61,814 nt of DNA from an uncultured Aquimarina sp. (GCA_937951135.1 CALFCI010000096.1:1-61814), one strand, 5' to 3'. Shown: positions 27,433 through 37,313, counted from the first letter of the stretch. The notes: generated by a model not told the origin, from the sequence alone. Made by a program: numbers and translations.

Positions 27433-28836
27433 ATGAATCTAGAAATTCAAAAATCCACAAAATTAGATCTTTTAAACCTTAAGAGTTTACCTATTCGTAC
27501 CTTTTGGATCACTTCTATAGCATTCTTTTTATGCTTCTTTTCATGGTTTGGGATTGTACCTTTTATGCCAGATGTAGTAAAAGAGTTAGGATTAACACCG
27601 GATCAAAAATGGAATTCTATTATAGTAGCGGTTTCTGGAACTGTTTTTGCTCGATTATTAATCGGTAAATTATGTGATACTTATGGTCCTCGTATTTGTT
27701 ATACATGGTTGCTAACACTGGGAGCGATTCCAGTAATCTTATTAGGATTTGTGCAAACACCAATGCAGTTTATTATATGTAGATTGTTTATAGGGTTTAT
27801 AGGAGCATCTTTTGTAATTACTCAGTTTCATACTTCGATTATGTTTGCTCCCAATATAGTTGGTACCGCCAATGCTACATCAGCAGGATGGGGTAATTTA
27901 GGAGGAGGAGCGAACCGTTTAGGGATGCCATTAATTGCAGCAGCAGTAGTCGCTTTTGGAGTAGCAGAAACTGATGCATGGAGGTATTCTATGATTGTAG
28001 CCGGTGTAATTTGTTTTCTAATGGGTATTGTATATTACTTTTTTACACAAGATACTCCTAGTGGAAATTATGCAGAATTGAGAGCAAAAGGAGCGCTGCC
28101 TAAAACTAAGAAAGATGAGGTTAGTTTTTCTACAGCCATAAAGGATTATAGAGTTTGGATTTTATTTTTAGTCTATGCAGCATGTTTCGGAATGGAGCTT
28201 ACGGTATATGGTACTATGGATGATTATCTTCAAAATACCTTTCAATTAGAACGTGCTACTGCGGGTAACTTGGTATTGTCTTTTGCGTTAATGAATATTT
28301 TTGCAAGAACATTAGGAGGGTTTTTTGGAGATAAATTTGGAAAGTTAAAAGGGTTGAGAGGTCGTGTATTGTTCATGGCAGTTATTCTAAGTATTGAAGG
28401 AATAATGTTGTCGTTATTTTCAGGAATGAATGGCATTACTTTTGGAATTGTCTTTTTGGTAGGATTTAGTTTAACAGTGCAAATGGCAGAGGGAGCTACG
28501 TTTTCAGTAGTACCATTTATCAATAAAAAAGCGATAGGCTCGATTTCTGGGATTGTTGGTGCAGGGGGTAATGTAGGTGCATTTGTAGCCGCAATGGTAT
28601 TAAAATCAAAATCAGCAGTAGCCGAAAAAATAGCCATAGCAGATCATCAACATTTAGGACAAGAAGCTGTAGAAGCAGCACAAGCATTAGCGTCGTCTGA
28701 GGCAGTATCTAGTGGGTATTTTATTATAGGGGTTTTTGTAGTCATTACAGCAGTAGTGTCATTAACCATAAAATTTTCTACTGAAGATGAAAAAGCTGTA
28801 GCAGAAGAGATGAAAAAACAACCATCATTTAGTTAA
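27433..28836 (+). CDS. NarK/NrtP-type nitrate/nitrite transporter (NNP family, MFS)
   Basis: A 467-residue, 12-helix permease. The NNP nitrate signature AGWGNLGGGA is at 151-160 and a second copy, GAGGNVGAFV, lies near 375. Motif FARLLIGKLCDTYGPR (72-87) includes the Arg residues expected to bind nitrate. It provides a second uptake route besides NrtABCD; both carry the same operator. It could also export nitrite; direction cannot be told from sequence. Confidence 0.92.
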   Translation: MNLEIQKSTKLDLLNLKSLPIRTFWITSIAFFLCFFSWFGIVPFMPDVVKELGLTPDQKWNSIIVAVSGTVFARLLIGKLCDTYGPRICYTWLLTLGAIPVILLGFVQTPMQFIICRLFIGFIGASFVITQFHTSIMFAPNIVGTANATSAGWGNLGGGANRLGMPLIAAAVVAFGVAETDAWRYSMIVAGVICFLMGIVYYFFTQDTPSGNYAELRAKGALPKTKKDEVSFSTAIKDYRVWILFLVYAACFGMELTVYGTMDDYLQNTFQLERATAGNLVLSFALMNIFARTLGGFFGDKFGKLKGLRGRVLFMAVILSIEGIMLSLFSGMNGITFGIVFLVGFSLTVQMAEGATFSVVPFINKKAIGSISGIVGAGGNVGAFVAAMVLKSKSAVAEKIAIADHQHLGQEAVEAAQALASSEAVSSGYFIIGVFVVITAVVSLTIKFSTEDEKAVAEEMKKQPSFS

Positions 28837-28987
28837 TAAATAGTGTTATAATAAAATGTAATAGTGCTATTGTGATAACATGTTAAATTGAAGTGTTTTT
28901 TTATGTTCTATAACTGGATTTGTTAAATGGTAATACGACTTAAAAATTAATTGATTCGATTTTTCAATTAGAGTGTTTCTTTCAAGG

Positions 28988-29017
28988 CCAGTTTCAATAG
29001 TATTGAAGCTGGTTTTT
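28988..29017 (+). terminator. terminator after the nitrate permease
   Basis: A 12-bp stem CCAGTTTCAATA/TATTGAAGCTGG (28988-28999, 29001-29012) with one wobble pair is followed by five T. Confidence 0.7.
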
Positions 29018-29581
29018 GTTTTTATCATGAATAGAATATTTTTAGTACATGATAAAAATTAGTAACATCGAAAAAATAATAATTAATAAACTTTTTTCTA
29101 GTATATGATCTTTCGTACTGTTCTAAGAATCAAGAAACAATCTCGAATCCTCGGGAAAGACTAAAAAAACAATTAACTCTTCTTCTTATGAAATTCTATG
29201 TGTATTGTTGAAAATCAAATCATTATGATTTTTTGTCATGTGCTTAGTAGAATATAACATAATTTCTTTCCATATAAAATACAATCATAGAGATATTGAT
29301 ACTTAGATTTTCTATAGCATTTGAACTCAATATAATTTAGATTAATGATCAGGGTTTTACAATTTGTTGCGTTTTTTGTTAGAATTTCAGGTATAAAAAC
29401 AAGTACAAAATCGTTTGTGTTATATCTGAAAAACAATAGAATTTATAAGACATTAATACCGAAACTCGATACTGTATCTAGCACTATAATAATGAATACC
29501 CTAATAACAAATACCGTATTTTATCGAATTCATAATTCTTAGGGGTGTAGGGATAGAAAAAGGGTGCTAAGTTATGATTGA
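29018..29581. other. intergenic region between permease and nitrate reductase
   Basis: No credible gene: the short ORFs here overlap on opposite strands and lack coding character. A partial copy of the dispersed GTCATGT-CTTAG repeat is near 29226-29262. Confidence 0.45.
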
Positions 29582-29603
29582 TACGTACAAATACTTAGAT
29601 TTG
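29582..29603 (+). promoter_or_regulatory. nitrate reductase promoter with nitrate-regulon palindrome
   Basis: The site TACGTACAAATACTTA (29582-29597) overlaps the perfect -7 box TAGATTTG (29596-29603). The leader to the ATG at 29753 is about 140 bases. No clear second site lies 32-34 bp downstream, unlike the porin, nrtA, globin and permease promoters. Confidence 0.7.
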
Positions 29604-29752
29604 AAGTCTATTGAGGTACTTTAAAAGTATAATTATCTTATAACCGTAGTGTATTGTTAGAAGATATAGTACGGTTAAAGTGCTATTTGAATTGCCATTT
29701 TTTGAATACAAATACATACTAATAACTGAAGTTCAGTTTTTTAAATAAATAT

Positions 29753-32700
29753 ATGTCAGCATCTAAATCATATAAAACCACCTGCTCTTATTGTGGAGTT
29801 GGGTGTGGTATTATCGCAACAAAAGACGCTAAGGGAGGGATTTCTGTAGAAGGAGATCCGGATCACCCAGTAAACCAAGGAATGTTATGTTCTAAAGGAA
29901 TGAATCTACATCATGTAGTACAAGATAATAGCGATAGAATTTTATATCCAGAGATGCGTTGGAGTAAAGGACATGAGCGTCAGCGTGTATCTTGGGATCA
30001 AGCTACAGATAGAGCTGCTGCTGTGTTTAGTACCATGATTAAGAAGTATGGGCCAGATAGCGTAGGGTTTTATGTATCTGGGCAATGTCTTACTGAAGAG
30101 TATTATTTAGTTAATAAATTAACTAAAGGATTTATAGGAACCAATAACTTAGACACCAACTCTCGTTTGTGTATGAGTTCGGCAGTAGTAGGGTATAAAC
30201 AAGCTTTTGGAGAGGATAGTGTGCCTGTAGCCTATGCAGATATTGAATTGGCAGATTGTTTTATGATCGCCGGAGCCAATCCTGCATGGTGTCACCCTAT
30301 CTTATTTCGAAGAATAGAAGCACATAAAGAGAAAAATCCGAATACCAAGATTATTGTAGTCGATCCAAGAAGAACACAATCGTGTGATATTGCAGATTTA
30401 CATTTACAAATTAAACCCGGAACGGATGTAATGCTATATAATGCAATGGCAAAGTTATTGATCGATAAGAAAAAGATCGATAAAAATTTTATTGCCAATC
30501 ATGTCGATAATTATGAAACCTTAGTGAAAGCCTTAAAGTCTGTATCCATATCTGATTCTGCAAAGATTTGTGGGGTTACCGTTGCAGATATTAAAAAAGC
30601 AGTGTCTTACATCAGTAATGCGAAAGGGTTTATGACGTTATGGGCAATGGGATTGAATCAAAGTTCTATTGGAGTGAATAAAAATAATGCATTACTTAAT
30701 TTATCGATACTTACAGGGCATGTTGGTAAGCCAGGGTCAGGTCCCTTCTCATTAACGGGTCAGCCTAATGCTATGGGGGGGCGAGAAGTAGGAGGAATGG
30801 CAAATTTATTGGCAGCGCATAAAGAGCTAGCAAATGATGAACATCGTTTAGAAGTTTCTAATTTTTGGGGAGGAAAAGAAATTAGCCCTAAACCAGGATT
30901 GACAGCGGTAGAGATGTTTGAGGCATTAGAATCTGGTAAAATGAAAGCGGTTTGGATTATATGTACCAATCCATTAGTGAGTTTACCAAATTCGAATCAA
31001 ATAGAAAGGGCATTAAAAAACGCAAAATTTGTAGTGGTACAAGATATCTCTCATCGATCAGAGACCATAGAGCATGCCGATTTGGTATTGCCTGCGGCAG
31101 GTTGGGCAGAAAAAGAAGGGACGATGACCAATAGTGAACGTCGTATTACCTATTTAAATAAAGTAATTAATCCTCCAGGGGAAGCACTACCAGATGCTGA
31201 AATTTTATGGAATTTTGCCCGTAAAATGGGCTATAGTGGTTTTGATTATGGAAATGTTGCTGAGGTATACGCAGAGCATTGTTTATTGACCAAAGGAACA
31301 AATATTGATATCTCAGGATTAAGTTATGATCGTTTGCAAGCAGAAGGGAGTTTCCAATGGCCGGTGCCAGCGCATGGACATTTGGGTACAGCGCGATTAT
31401 TTGAAGATAAAAAATTCTATACAGACACCGGAAATGCGAAGTTAGTGGTGCCAAAATTTACGATGCCAAATTCAGAAGCACTTACAGAAAAACATCCATT
31501 AATTCTTACTTCGGGACGTGTACGGGATCAATGGCATACACGAACAAAAACAGGTAAAGTAAATCGCTTACTAACGCATATTCCACATCCGTATTTAGAA
31601 ATGAATCAAGTGGATGCCTTTTTAAGAAATTTGAAAGATGGTGATATCGCAGTAGTGCAAAGCAAACGAGGTAAAGCACAGGTTAAAGTTCAAGTAAGTG
31701 ATACTATTGGAAAAGGAGTTGTTTTTATGCCAATGCATTGGGGTAAAGTATTAGGCAATGATTATGGAAGAGTTAACAATTTAACGACTAGTATTATAGA
31801 TCCGATATCCAAAGAACCTGATTTTAAGTTCTCTGCGGTAGAAGTGTCTAAATTTGTGAAAAAGAAACAGAAGATTTGTATCATAGGCGCAGGAACTGCG
31901 GCATATCGATTTATACAAACCTATAGAGAACATAATACTGAAGATGAAATCTCAGTATTTTCTAAAGAACCGTACCCGTTTTATAATCGAGTATTGTTAC
32001 CAGAATATATTAGTGAAGAACTAAAGTGGGAACAATTACAAAAAATGCGAGAAGGTGGGATGGATTCTTTAAACGTATCCTTGTATACTAGCAATCCTAT
32101 AGAAGAAATCAATAGAGAAGAAAAATATATTATTGATAGTAAAGGAGAAAAGCATGAATATGATGTGATTCTTATGGCTACAGGAAGTCGTGCTTTCGTG
32201 CCTAAAGAAGTGCCATTACATATGCCAGGCAGGTTTACGATGCGGGATAGAGGAGATGCAGATAAGTTAAAAGCGTATTTGGATAATACAGGTCTACCTG
32301 ATAAGGAACAACATTTAGCCATTGTGGGTGGAGGGTTACTTGGATTAGAGTTGGCAGCCGCAATGCGAAAAAAAGGAGTAAAGATTACGATCATACAGCG
32401 TGGTAACCGATTAATGGAGCGTCAATTGGATATTGTAGCCAGTCGTTTGTTAGCAGAGGATGTTCGAGAAAAAGGAATTCAAATCCATTTTGATAACGAA
32501 GTAGATGCGGTGTTTAATCAAGAAGATAGTTCATTAACAGTGAACCTCAAATCAGGAAAATCATTTATATGTAATGCGGTTGTATATTCTATTGGAACCA
32601 TTCCTAATATTGATCTTGCAAAGTCTGTAGGGGTGAGTTGTCGTAGAGGTATTGTTGTAAATCAATATTTACAATCTAGTGATCCCAGTATTTTTGCAGT

Positions 32701-33274
32701 AGGAGAAATAGCAGAGTTTGAAGGTAATCTATATGGAATTACAGCAGCAGCAGAACAGCAGGCAGATATTGTAGCCAAATATCTTTTAGGAGATTTTAGT
32801 GCCATTTATAAGGGGTCTGTCTTTATGAATATTTTGAAGTTTGAAAATCTAGACCTTTGTAGTATCGGTAATATTGATGTCCCTAAAAATGATCCTTCTT
32901 ATGAAGAGGTGGTTTTTATGGATGTAGGAAAGCGTTTTTATAAAAAATGTATCATTAAGAATGATTGGTTAGTCGGAGCAATTTTAATGGGAGATAAAAA
33001 TGAGTTCGCTGATTTTAAACGTTTAATCGAAGAAAAAATAGAATTATCTGAAAAACGAGATGAGCTCTTACGTTCCTCAAACACAGATAAACCAGTATTA
33101 GGGAAATTAATTTGTTCTTGTAGTCAGGTAGGCGAAGGTAATCTTGAGCAGGCGATCAAAGAAGGTTGTGAAGATTTTTCTGAATTGTGTACTTTAACTG
33201 GTGCAGGATTGGGTTGTGGTAGTTGTAAACCCGAAGTGAAACAAGTATTAAATAGTGTATTGCAATTGGCATAA
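29753..33274 (+). CDS. assimilatory nitrate reductase fused to NAD(P)H-diaphorase and BFD domain
   Basis: A 1173-residue cytosolic molybdoenzyme reducing nitrate to nitrite. The N-terminal [4Fe-4S] domain has Cys11, Cys14, Cys18 and Cys46. Cys140 in SRLCMSS is the expected molybdenum ligand of the NasA/NarB group. After the molybdopterin-dinucleotide domain (to about 695) a complete pyridine nucleotide-disulfide-type reductase follows, with FAD motif GAGTAA near 708 and NAD motif VGGGLLGLELA near 860. It closes with a BFD-like [2Fe-2S] domain (C-x-C and C-x2-C, about 1120-1160). The diaphorase, a separate subunit in Bacillus (NasB) and Klebsiella (NasC), is here in the same chain. Confidence 0.93.
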   Translation: MSASKSYKTTCSYCGVGCGIIATKDAKGGISVEGDPDHPVNQGMLCSKGMNLHHVVQDNSDRILYPEMRWSKGHERQRVSWDQATDRAAAVFSTMIKKYGPDSVGFYVSGQCLTEEYYLVNKLTKGFIGTNNLDTNSRLCMSSAVVGYKQAFGEDSVPVAYADIELADCFMIAGANPAWCHPILFRRIEAHKEKNPNTKIIVVDPRRTQSCDIADLHLQIKPGTDVMLYNAMAKLLIDKKKIDKNFIANHVDNYETLVKALKSVSISDSAKICGVTVADIKKAVSYISNAKGFMTLWAMGLNQSSIGVNKNNALLNLSILTGHVGKPGSGPFSLTGQPNAMGGREVGGMANLLAAHKELANDEHRLEVSNFWGGKEISPKPGLTAVEMFEALESGKMKAVWIICTNPLVSLPNSNQIERALKNAKFVVVQDISHRSETIEHADLVLPAAGWAEKEGTMTNSERRITYLNKVINPPGEALPDAEILWNFARKMGYSGFDYGNVAEVYAEHCLLTKGTNIDISGLSYDRLQAEGSFQWPVPAHGHLGTARLFEDKKFYTDTGNAKLVVPKFTMPNSEALTEKHPLILTSGRVRDQWHTRTKTGKVNRLLTHIPHPYLEMNQVDAFLRNLKDGDIAVVQSKRGKAQVKVQVSDTIGKGVVFMPMHWGKVLGNDYGRVNNLTTSIIDPISKEPDFKFSAVEVSKFVKKKQKICIIGAGTAAYRFIQTYREHNTEDEISVFSKEPYPFYNRVLLPEYISEELKWEQLQKMREGGMDSLNVSLYTSNPIEEINREEKYIIDSKGEKHEYDVILMATGSRAFVPKEVPLHMPGRFTMRDRGDADKLKAYLDNTGLPDKEQHLAIVGGGLLGLELAAAMRKKGVKITIIQRGNRLMERQLDIVASRLLAEDVREKGIQIHFDNEVDAVFNQEDSSLTVNLKSGKSFICNAVVYSIGTIPNIDLAKSVGVSCRRGIVVNQYLQSSDPSIFAVGEIAEFEGNLYGITAAAEQQADIVAKYLLGDFSAIYKGSVFMNILKFENLDLCSIGNIDVPKNDPSYEEVVFMDVGKRFYKKCIIKNDWLVGAILMGDKNEFADFKRLIEEKIELSEKRDELLRSSNTDKPVLGKLICSCSQVGEGNLEQAIKEGCEDFSELCTLTGAGLGCGSCKPEVKQVLNSVLQLA

Positions 33275-33276
33275 GT

Positions 33277-34716
33277 ATGGAACAGTTTAAGCAAAGAGTA
33301 AATGTAAAAGGTGGAGTATTATCTCCTCGGGAGCTGCAAGGCATTATTACCTATGCAGAAGAATTAGGTTTAGAAACCATTCATTTTGGTTCTCGACAAG
33401 ATATCATCTTTCCAGAAAAAGATATGCATGGAAATTCTATTGCTGAAAAAGAAGCATTTGATCCTGCGTATTTTTCGTCGTCGGTACAGCAAAACATTAC
33501 GAGTTCTTATGTGTCAATAGATATTTTTAACGCTACAGTATGGCTTAGAGGAACAACATATTTATATATTTTAGAACAGTTCAGTTACGAACCAAGTCTT
33601 AAAATCAACATTACGGATCCAAAACAACAGATGGTATCGTTGTTCTCTGGAGATTTAAATTTTATAGCATCTACACATGAAGATTATTGGTATCTGTTCT
33701 TAAAATTACCAGGTTGGGAAGAAGCCTTTTATCCAGTATTAATTTATACATGGGACATTGCTAAAGTAGCTGAGGAGATTGAAAAAATATATTCTAAAGT
33801 AGGAAATGTTAATGCGTTATTTCAGATATTGAATGATACCCTAGATACCAATAATAGAATCATAGAAAAACCATTAAACGTAGTATTCAAACCTTTCCCG
33901 TATTACGAAGGGTTTAACAAGATGGGGATCAATCAATATTGGTTAGGATTGTATTGGAGAAATAATCAATACGATTTAAACTTTATGAAAGCTTTTTGTG
34001 AGTTTTGTATTGAACATCGAGTGGGTAAAATTTCATTAACACCATGGAAATCTTTTGTGATAAAAGGGATTCATAAAGAGAGTAAATTACCCTTAGAGAA
34101 ATTCTTAGGACAGCAAGGAATTAATGTGCGTCACTCTGCATTAGAGTTAAACTGGCATTTACCTGTAGGCAGTAAAAGAGCGTTAGATTTAAAGAAATTT
34201 TTGGTCATGAATTTTGATCAGAATGATATTAGTACGTATGGATTAACATTTGGAATTTCAGTACATCGAGAGCAAAAACGATATTTCACGTCGATTGTGA
34301 TCGAAGAGAATAAAATGCCAGATGCTATTCAAGATTTTGTGGTACGGCCAACATATAACGTATTGTATGCAAAAAGTTTTAACCCGAGTACACGAAAATA
34401 TTTGGTATACGCTCAAGATGTAGACCAAATGGATTTACCAGGGCTATTATTAGAATTAACAAAAACGTATTTCCAAAAACTAGGGACAGAAGATGACGAT
34501 CAAAGTTTTTCAGCGATTCCAGTTAAAAAAGAGGTAGTTCAAATAGAGGTATATCAATGTGGGGATTGCCAAACGATATATGACCCTTCTGTAGGGGATG
34601 TAGTTGCAGGTATTGAAGCAGGTACAGAGTTTGAAGATTTACCCGAATCGTATAGCTGTGCTTTATGTGAGGCTCCAAAAACTAGTTTTGAGAAAATGAT
34701 ATTGGACGTGGTATAA
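33277..34716 (+). CDS. siroheme-less sulfite/nitrite reductase-like protein with C-terminal rubredoxin
   Basis: A 479-residue cytosolic protein. The N-terminus resembles the ferredoxin-like half domain of sulfite/nitrite reductases (GVLSPRELQ at 13-21, FGSRQDIIFP about 37-46), and the middle keeps the same general plan. The C-x5-C/C-x3-C set that binds the [4Fe-4S]-siroheme centre is missing; Cys are almost absent before residue 400 apart from FCEFC. The last 55 residues are a rubredoxin (CGDC and CALC, with YDP and GD landmarks). It starts 2 bases after the nitrate reductase stop, so tight co-expression and an electron-transfer or chaperone role for that enzyme are likely (inference). Confidence 0.85.
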   Translation: MEQFKQRVNVKGGVLSPRELQGIITYAEELGLETIHFGSRQDIIFPEKDMHGNSIAEKEAFDPAYFSSSVQQNITSSYVSIDIFNATVWLRGTTYLYILEQFSYEPSLKINITDPKQQMVSLFSGDLNFIASTHEDYWYLFLKLPGWEEAFYPVLIYTWDIAKVAEEIEKIYSKVGNVNALFQILNDTLDTNNRIIEKPLNVVFKPFPYYEGFNKMGINQYWLGLYWRNNQYDLNFMKAFCEFCIEHRVGKISLTPWKSFVIKGIHKESKLPLEKFLGQQGINVRHSALELNWHLPVGSKRALDLKKFLVMNFDQNDISTYGLTFGISVHREQKRYFTSIVIEENKMPDAIQDFVVRPTYNVLYAKSFNPSTRKYLVYAQDVDQMDLPGLLLELTKTYFQKLGTEDDDQSFSAIPVKKEVVQIEVYQCGDCQTIYDPSVGDVVAGIEAGTEFEDLPESYSCALCEAPKTSFEKMILDVV

Positions 34717-34728
34717 GTATACGGTCAG

Positions 34729-34772
34729 AGACCTCCTAGGTTTTTAAAACCGAGTAGGTCTGGGTTATTTTT
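34729..34772 (+). terminator. terminator with CCTAGG-type inverted repeat
   Basis: Imperfect inverted repeat (34729-34762, AGACCT...AGGTCT) with AAAACC/GGTTTT inner arms, then a run of T. The sequence resembles the CCTACTAGGTTT repeats at 49340 and 50531. Confidence 0.6.
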
Positions 34773-36213
34773 TTATCAATTGTAACACATAATCTAGAGG
34801 GGCATCTCTGCCCGCTATAAGATCCTGAAGAGATAACGGAATATAGCGTTCTGGAGGGACTCCAGAGCCTATTTTAGCCGTAGTGTCTTGTGTGTAATTA
34901 TCTGTTTTTTGCATAGATAGGACCATCATAATTTTAGTATTCGGAAATTCATAGTATACCGGAAAGTTTCCAGTACTGGTATGATATCCACCTCCGGTTT
35001 CTTCACCAATCAGAAGGATTTCAGGGTCGTCTTTAGCATGTATTGCAAAAGTAGTTCCCGCAGCAAAAGTACTTCCTCCAGCTAAGACATATATTTTTCC
35101 TTTAAAGCGATCACGCCGAGGTACCATAAAAATTTCTAGATCATCAAAGTCTAATTTCCAACTATCATATTGGGGGTGGTTGTAAAATTTCTCTTTTAAA
35201 AACCGTTCTTCATCCAATACAACATGGGTGGCATAAGACCGTTCAGGAATGGATAATGAACTTACGGATGCACTTTTGATTTCCTTAAAAGGTGTTTTGG
35301 CGAGAAATGAGTATAATGCCACAGCATTGGGTCTAGACCGTCCATCATTATGCCGAATATCAACGATAAGATGTTTCGCTCTTGATTTTTTTATGGCTTT
35401 AAAAAGTGTAATCAACCGAGATTTGAATGCGGTAACCTCGATCCCAAACGAATGCACTACAAGTATCGCCGTTTTATCCTTATAATATACGAAAGGCATT
35501 TTAGGATTGATGTAGTGTTCAAAAAAAGCCATGCCATTTTCTTGATTATGATACTTTGCAAAGTATGAATTTCGCTTTGTGTTTCGGTATTTGATGGTGG
35601 TAAAAGATTCGGCGTCTAGATCCATATGCTTCGCTGTGCCGTTGGGTTCTATATACTGAATACTAAATTGTTTAGTGATGCCATATTCATAGGTGTAATA
35701 AATTCCAAACTGTAACTCAATATCCCGATGCTTTTTAGTTAGGTTATACCCATCTGTAGCAGCATATTTTTTTAATTTCTCTAAGATAACCGAAGTGGAT
35801 ACCCCATTAATATTCGTAATTTTAGCACCCACAGGAATTCCATAATCATCAGTATCGGTATACAATTCGGTATTGATAATCTTAAGTAGTAATGGGAAGT
35901 ATTCATCTGCCACATTCATAGCGTTAGAAGGAAATAAAACGAGATGACCATCTTTAATAGCATTTGTAATGCGAAGCATTTTTTTATACAATTCCAAATC
36001 AGATGTAGTACTATCGATTTCAGTTTCTGTAGTTTCAAATAAAGTCGTTAAAGAATCTTGACTGATATAGGCATGCAGATTAGGATGTCCTTGTTTTAAA
36101 ATATTTTTAAAAATGCTAAAATCCTCTTTTGCTTTAGCTATTCGAAGACTATCTTGACCCAATACCGAGCAATACATACATAAAAAAGAAATAAGAAATA
36201 AAGCGTATTTCAT
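34765..36213 (-). CDS. S41 family (C-terminal processing-like) peptidase
   Basis: A 482-residue secreted protein (signal peptide 1-19, ending VLGQ) with a PDZ-like region (about 110-170) and an S41/tricorn-core protease domain. The nucleophile Ser lies in GGSTFAAG near residue 386, and the later GEETGG motif is typical of the family. It is expected in the periplasm or lipid-anchored. It follows moaA on the same strand at 92 bases but has no evident link to cofactor synthesis. Confidence 0.82.
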   Translation of the reverse strand: MKYALFLISFLCMYCSVLGQDSLRIAKAKEDFSIFKNILKQGHPNLHAYISQDSLTTLFETTETEIDSTTSDLELYKKMLRITNAIKDGHLVLFPSNAMNVADEYFPLLLKIINTELYTDTDDYGIPVGAKITNINGVSTSVILEKLKKYAATDGYNLTKKHRDIELQFGIYYTYEYGITKQFSIQYIEPNGTAKHMDLDAESFTTIKYRNTKRNSYFAKYHNQENGMAFFEHYINPKMPFVYYKDKTAILVVHSFGIEVTAFKSRLITLFKAIKKSRAKHLIVDIRHNDGRSRPNAVALYSFLAKTPFKEIKSASVSSLSIPERSYATHVVLDEERFLKEKFYNHPQYDSWKLDFDDLEIFMVPRRDRFKGKIYVLAGGSTFAAGTTFAIHAKDDPEILLIGEETGGGYHTSTGNFPVYYEFPNTKIMMVLSMQKTDNYTQDTTAKIGSGVPPERYIPLSLQDLIAGRDAPLDYVLQLIKK

Positions 36214-36305
36214 ATAAAGAGTACTAAAACAGGGTTAGTTTAAAAGACCGTAAAGGTACAGTAATGTGACATGTTACGGCATTTTTTTCTTACTGGAAGC
36301 TAAGA

Positions 36306-37313
36306 TTACCCTCCAATCGCAATCATACTACGGTTTTGAGTATGCAATGTAGGGTTTTCTAATTTTTCTTTAGTATCCATGCCACCACGAGCAGCAAATT
36401 TTTGTTGCATAGCCGTTTGAATGGCAGGTAGTATGGATTGTTTTGATCGTAAGGGTTCTAATACTGAAACTTCACTATTAGAAAACAAACAGTTTTTTAA
36501 ATGCCCATCTGCGGTAAGACGGATTCGATTACACGTATCACAAAACGGATTCGTAACAGAACTAATGATCGCAAAACGACCTTGATATCCTGCAATTTTA
36601 TAATTCCGAGAAGTATCATGAGCAGCATCTTGTAAGCGTTCCATTTGTAAAGGAAAATTGTAGTGCACGCGATTCAAAATTTCTTCTTCTGAAACCATTT
36701 TTTCAGTATTCCAAAGATTGCCATCAAAAGGCATAAACTCTATAAATCGGACACAGCAATTATGGTTTTTGGTTAAGGTAATGAAATCAATAATTTCGGT
36801 ATCATTAACCCCTTTCATCAGTACAATATTGATTTTCACTGTGATCCCTTCATCCCATAATAATTGTATAGCCCGCCATACGGTATCATATTCATTTCGT
36901 CGGGTAATGAGTTCAAACTTTTCTTTATGCAATGTATCTAGGCTAATCGTAATTGCTGTAATGTTGAGTTTTTTGAATAGCGGTAAAAAACGTTCTACTA
37001 AAATTCCATTGGTGGTAATAGCAATCTCAGCATCTAATGAAGCTAGTTTTTCTAAAATCTCAGGAAAATCTTTACGGACTAAAGGTTCACCACCTGTTAA
37101 ACGGATTTTAGTAACTCCTAACTGAACAAAAGATGCTGCAATGGTAAAAATCTCTTCCGCAGTCATTAAATGTGATTTTGGGGATAGAGGTATTCCAGCC
37201 GAAGGCATACAGTATGTGCATCTAAGATTACATTTTTCTGTTAATGAAATCCGTAGATAGGTATGTTTCCGTTCAAACGAATCGGTTAATATGTTAGTTG
37301 GGTTGCTGTTCAA
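36306..37313 (-). CDS. moaA: GTP 3',8-cyclase MoaA
   Basis: Radical SAM enzyme for the first step of molybdenum cofactor synthesis. 335 residues; the radical SAM cluster is Cys28, Cys32, Cys35 (KCNLRCTYC), the second [4Fe-4S] site lies in NPFCDTCNRIRL (about 255-266) with a third Cys near LKNCLF, and the chain ends in Gly-Gly as required for activity. The only plausible start is a TTG, because an in-frame stop lies three codons upstream and no Met occurs before CMP at residue 36. It is downstream of moaCB and separated from it by a 7-bp tandem repeat. Confidence 0.95.
   Translation of the reverse strand: MNSNPTNILTDSFERKHTYLRISLTEKCNLRCTYCMPSAGIPLSPKSHLMTAEEIFTIAASFVQLGVTKIRLTGGEPLVRKDFPEILEKLASLDAEIAITTNGILVERFLPLFKKLNITAITISLDTLHKEKFELITRRNEYDTVWRAIQLLWDEGITVKINIVLMKGVNDTEIIDFITLTKNHNCCVRFIEFMPFDGNLWNTEKMVSEEEILNRVHYNFPLQMERLQDAAHDTSRNYKIAGYQGRFAIISSVTNPFCDTCNRIRLTADGHLKNCLFSNSEVSVLEPLRSKQSILPAIQTAMQQKFAARGGMDTKEKLENPTLHTQNRSMIAIGG

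Noticed and set aside
29236-29542. Two overlapping short ORFs between the permease and nitrate reductase genes
   Set aside because: They overlap on opposite strands, have no recognisable domain and lie in AT-rich intergenic DNA.
33156-33344. 62-codon antisense ORF at the nitrate reductase/rubredoxin gene junction
   Set aside because: It lies opposite two well-supported genes and has no features of its own.
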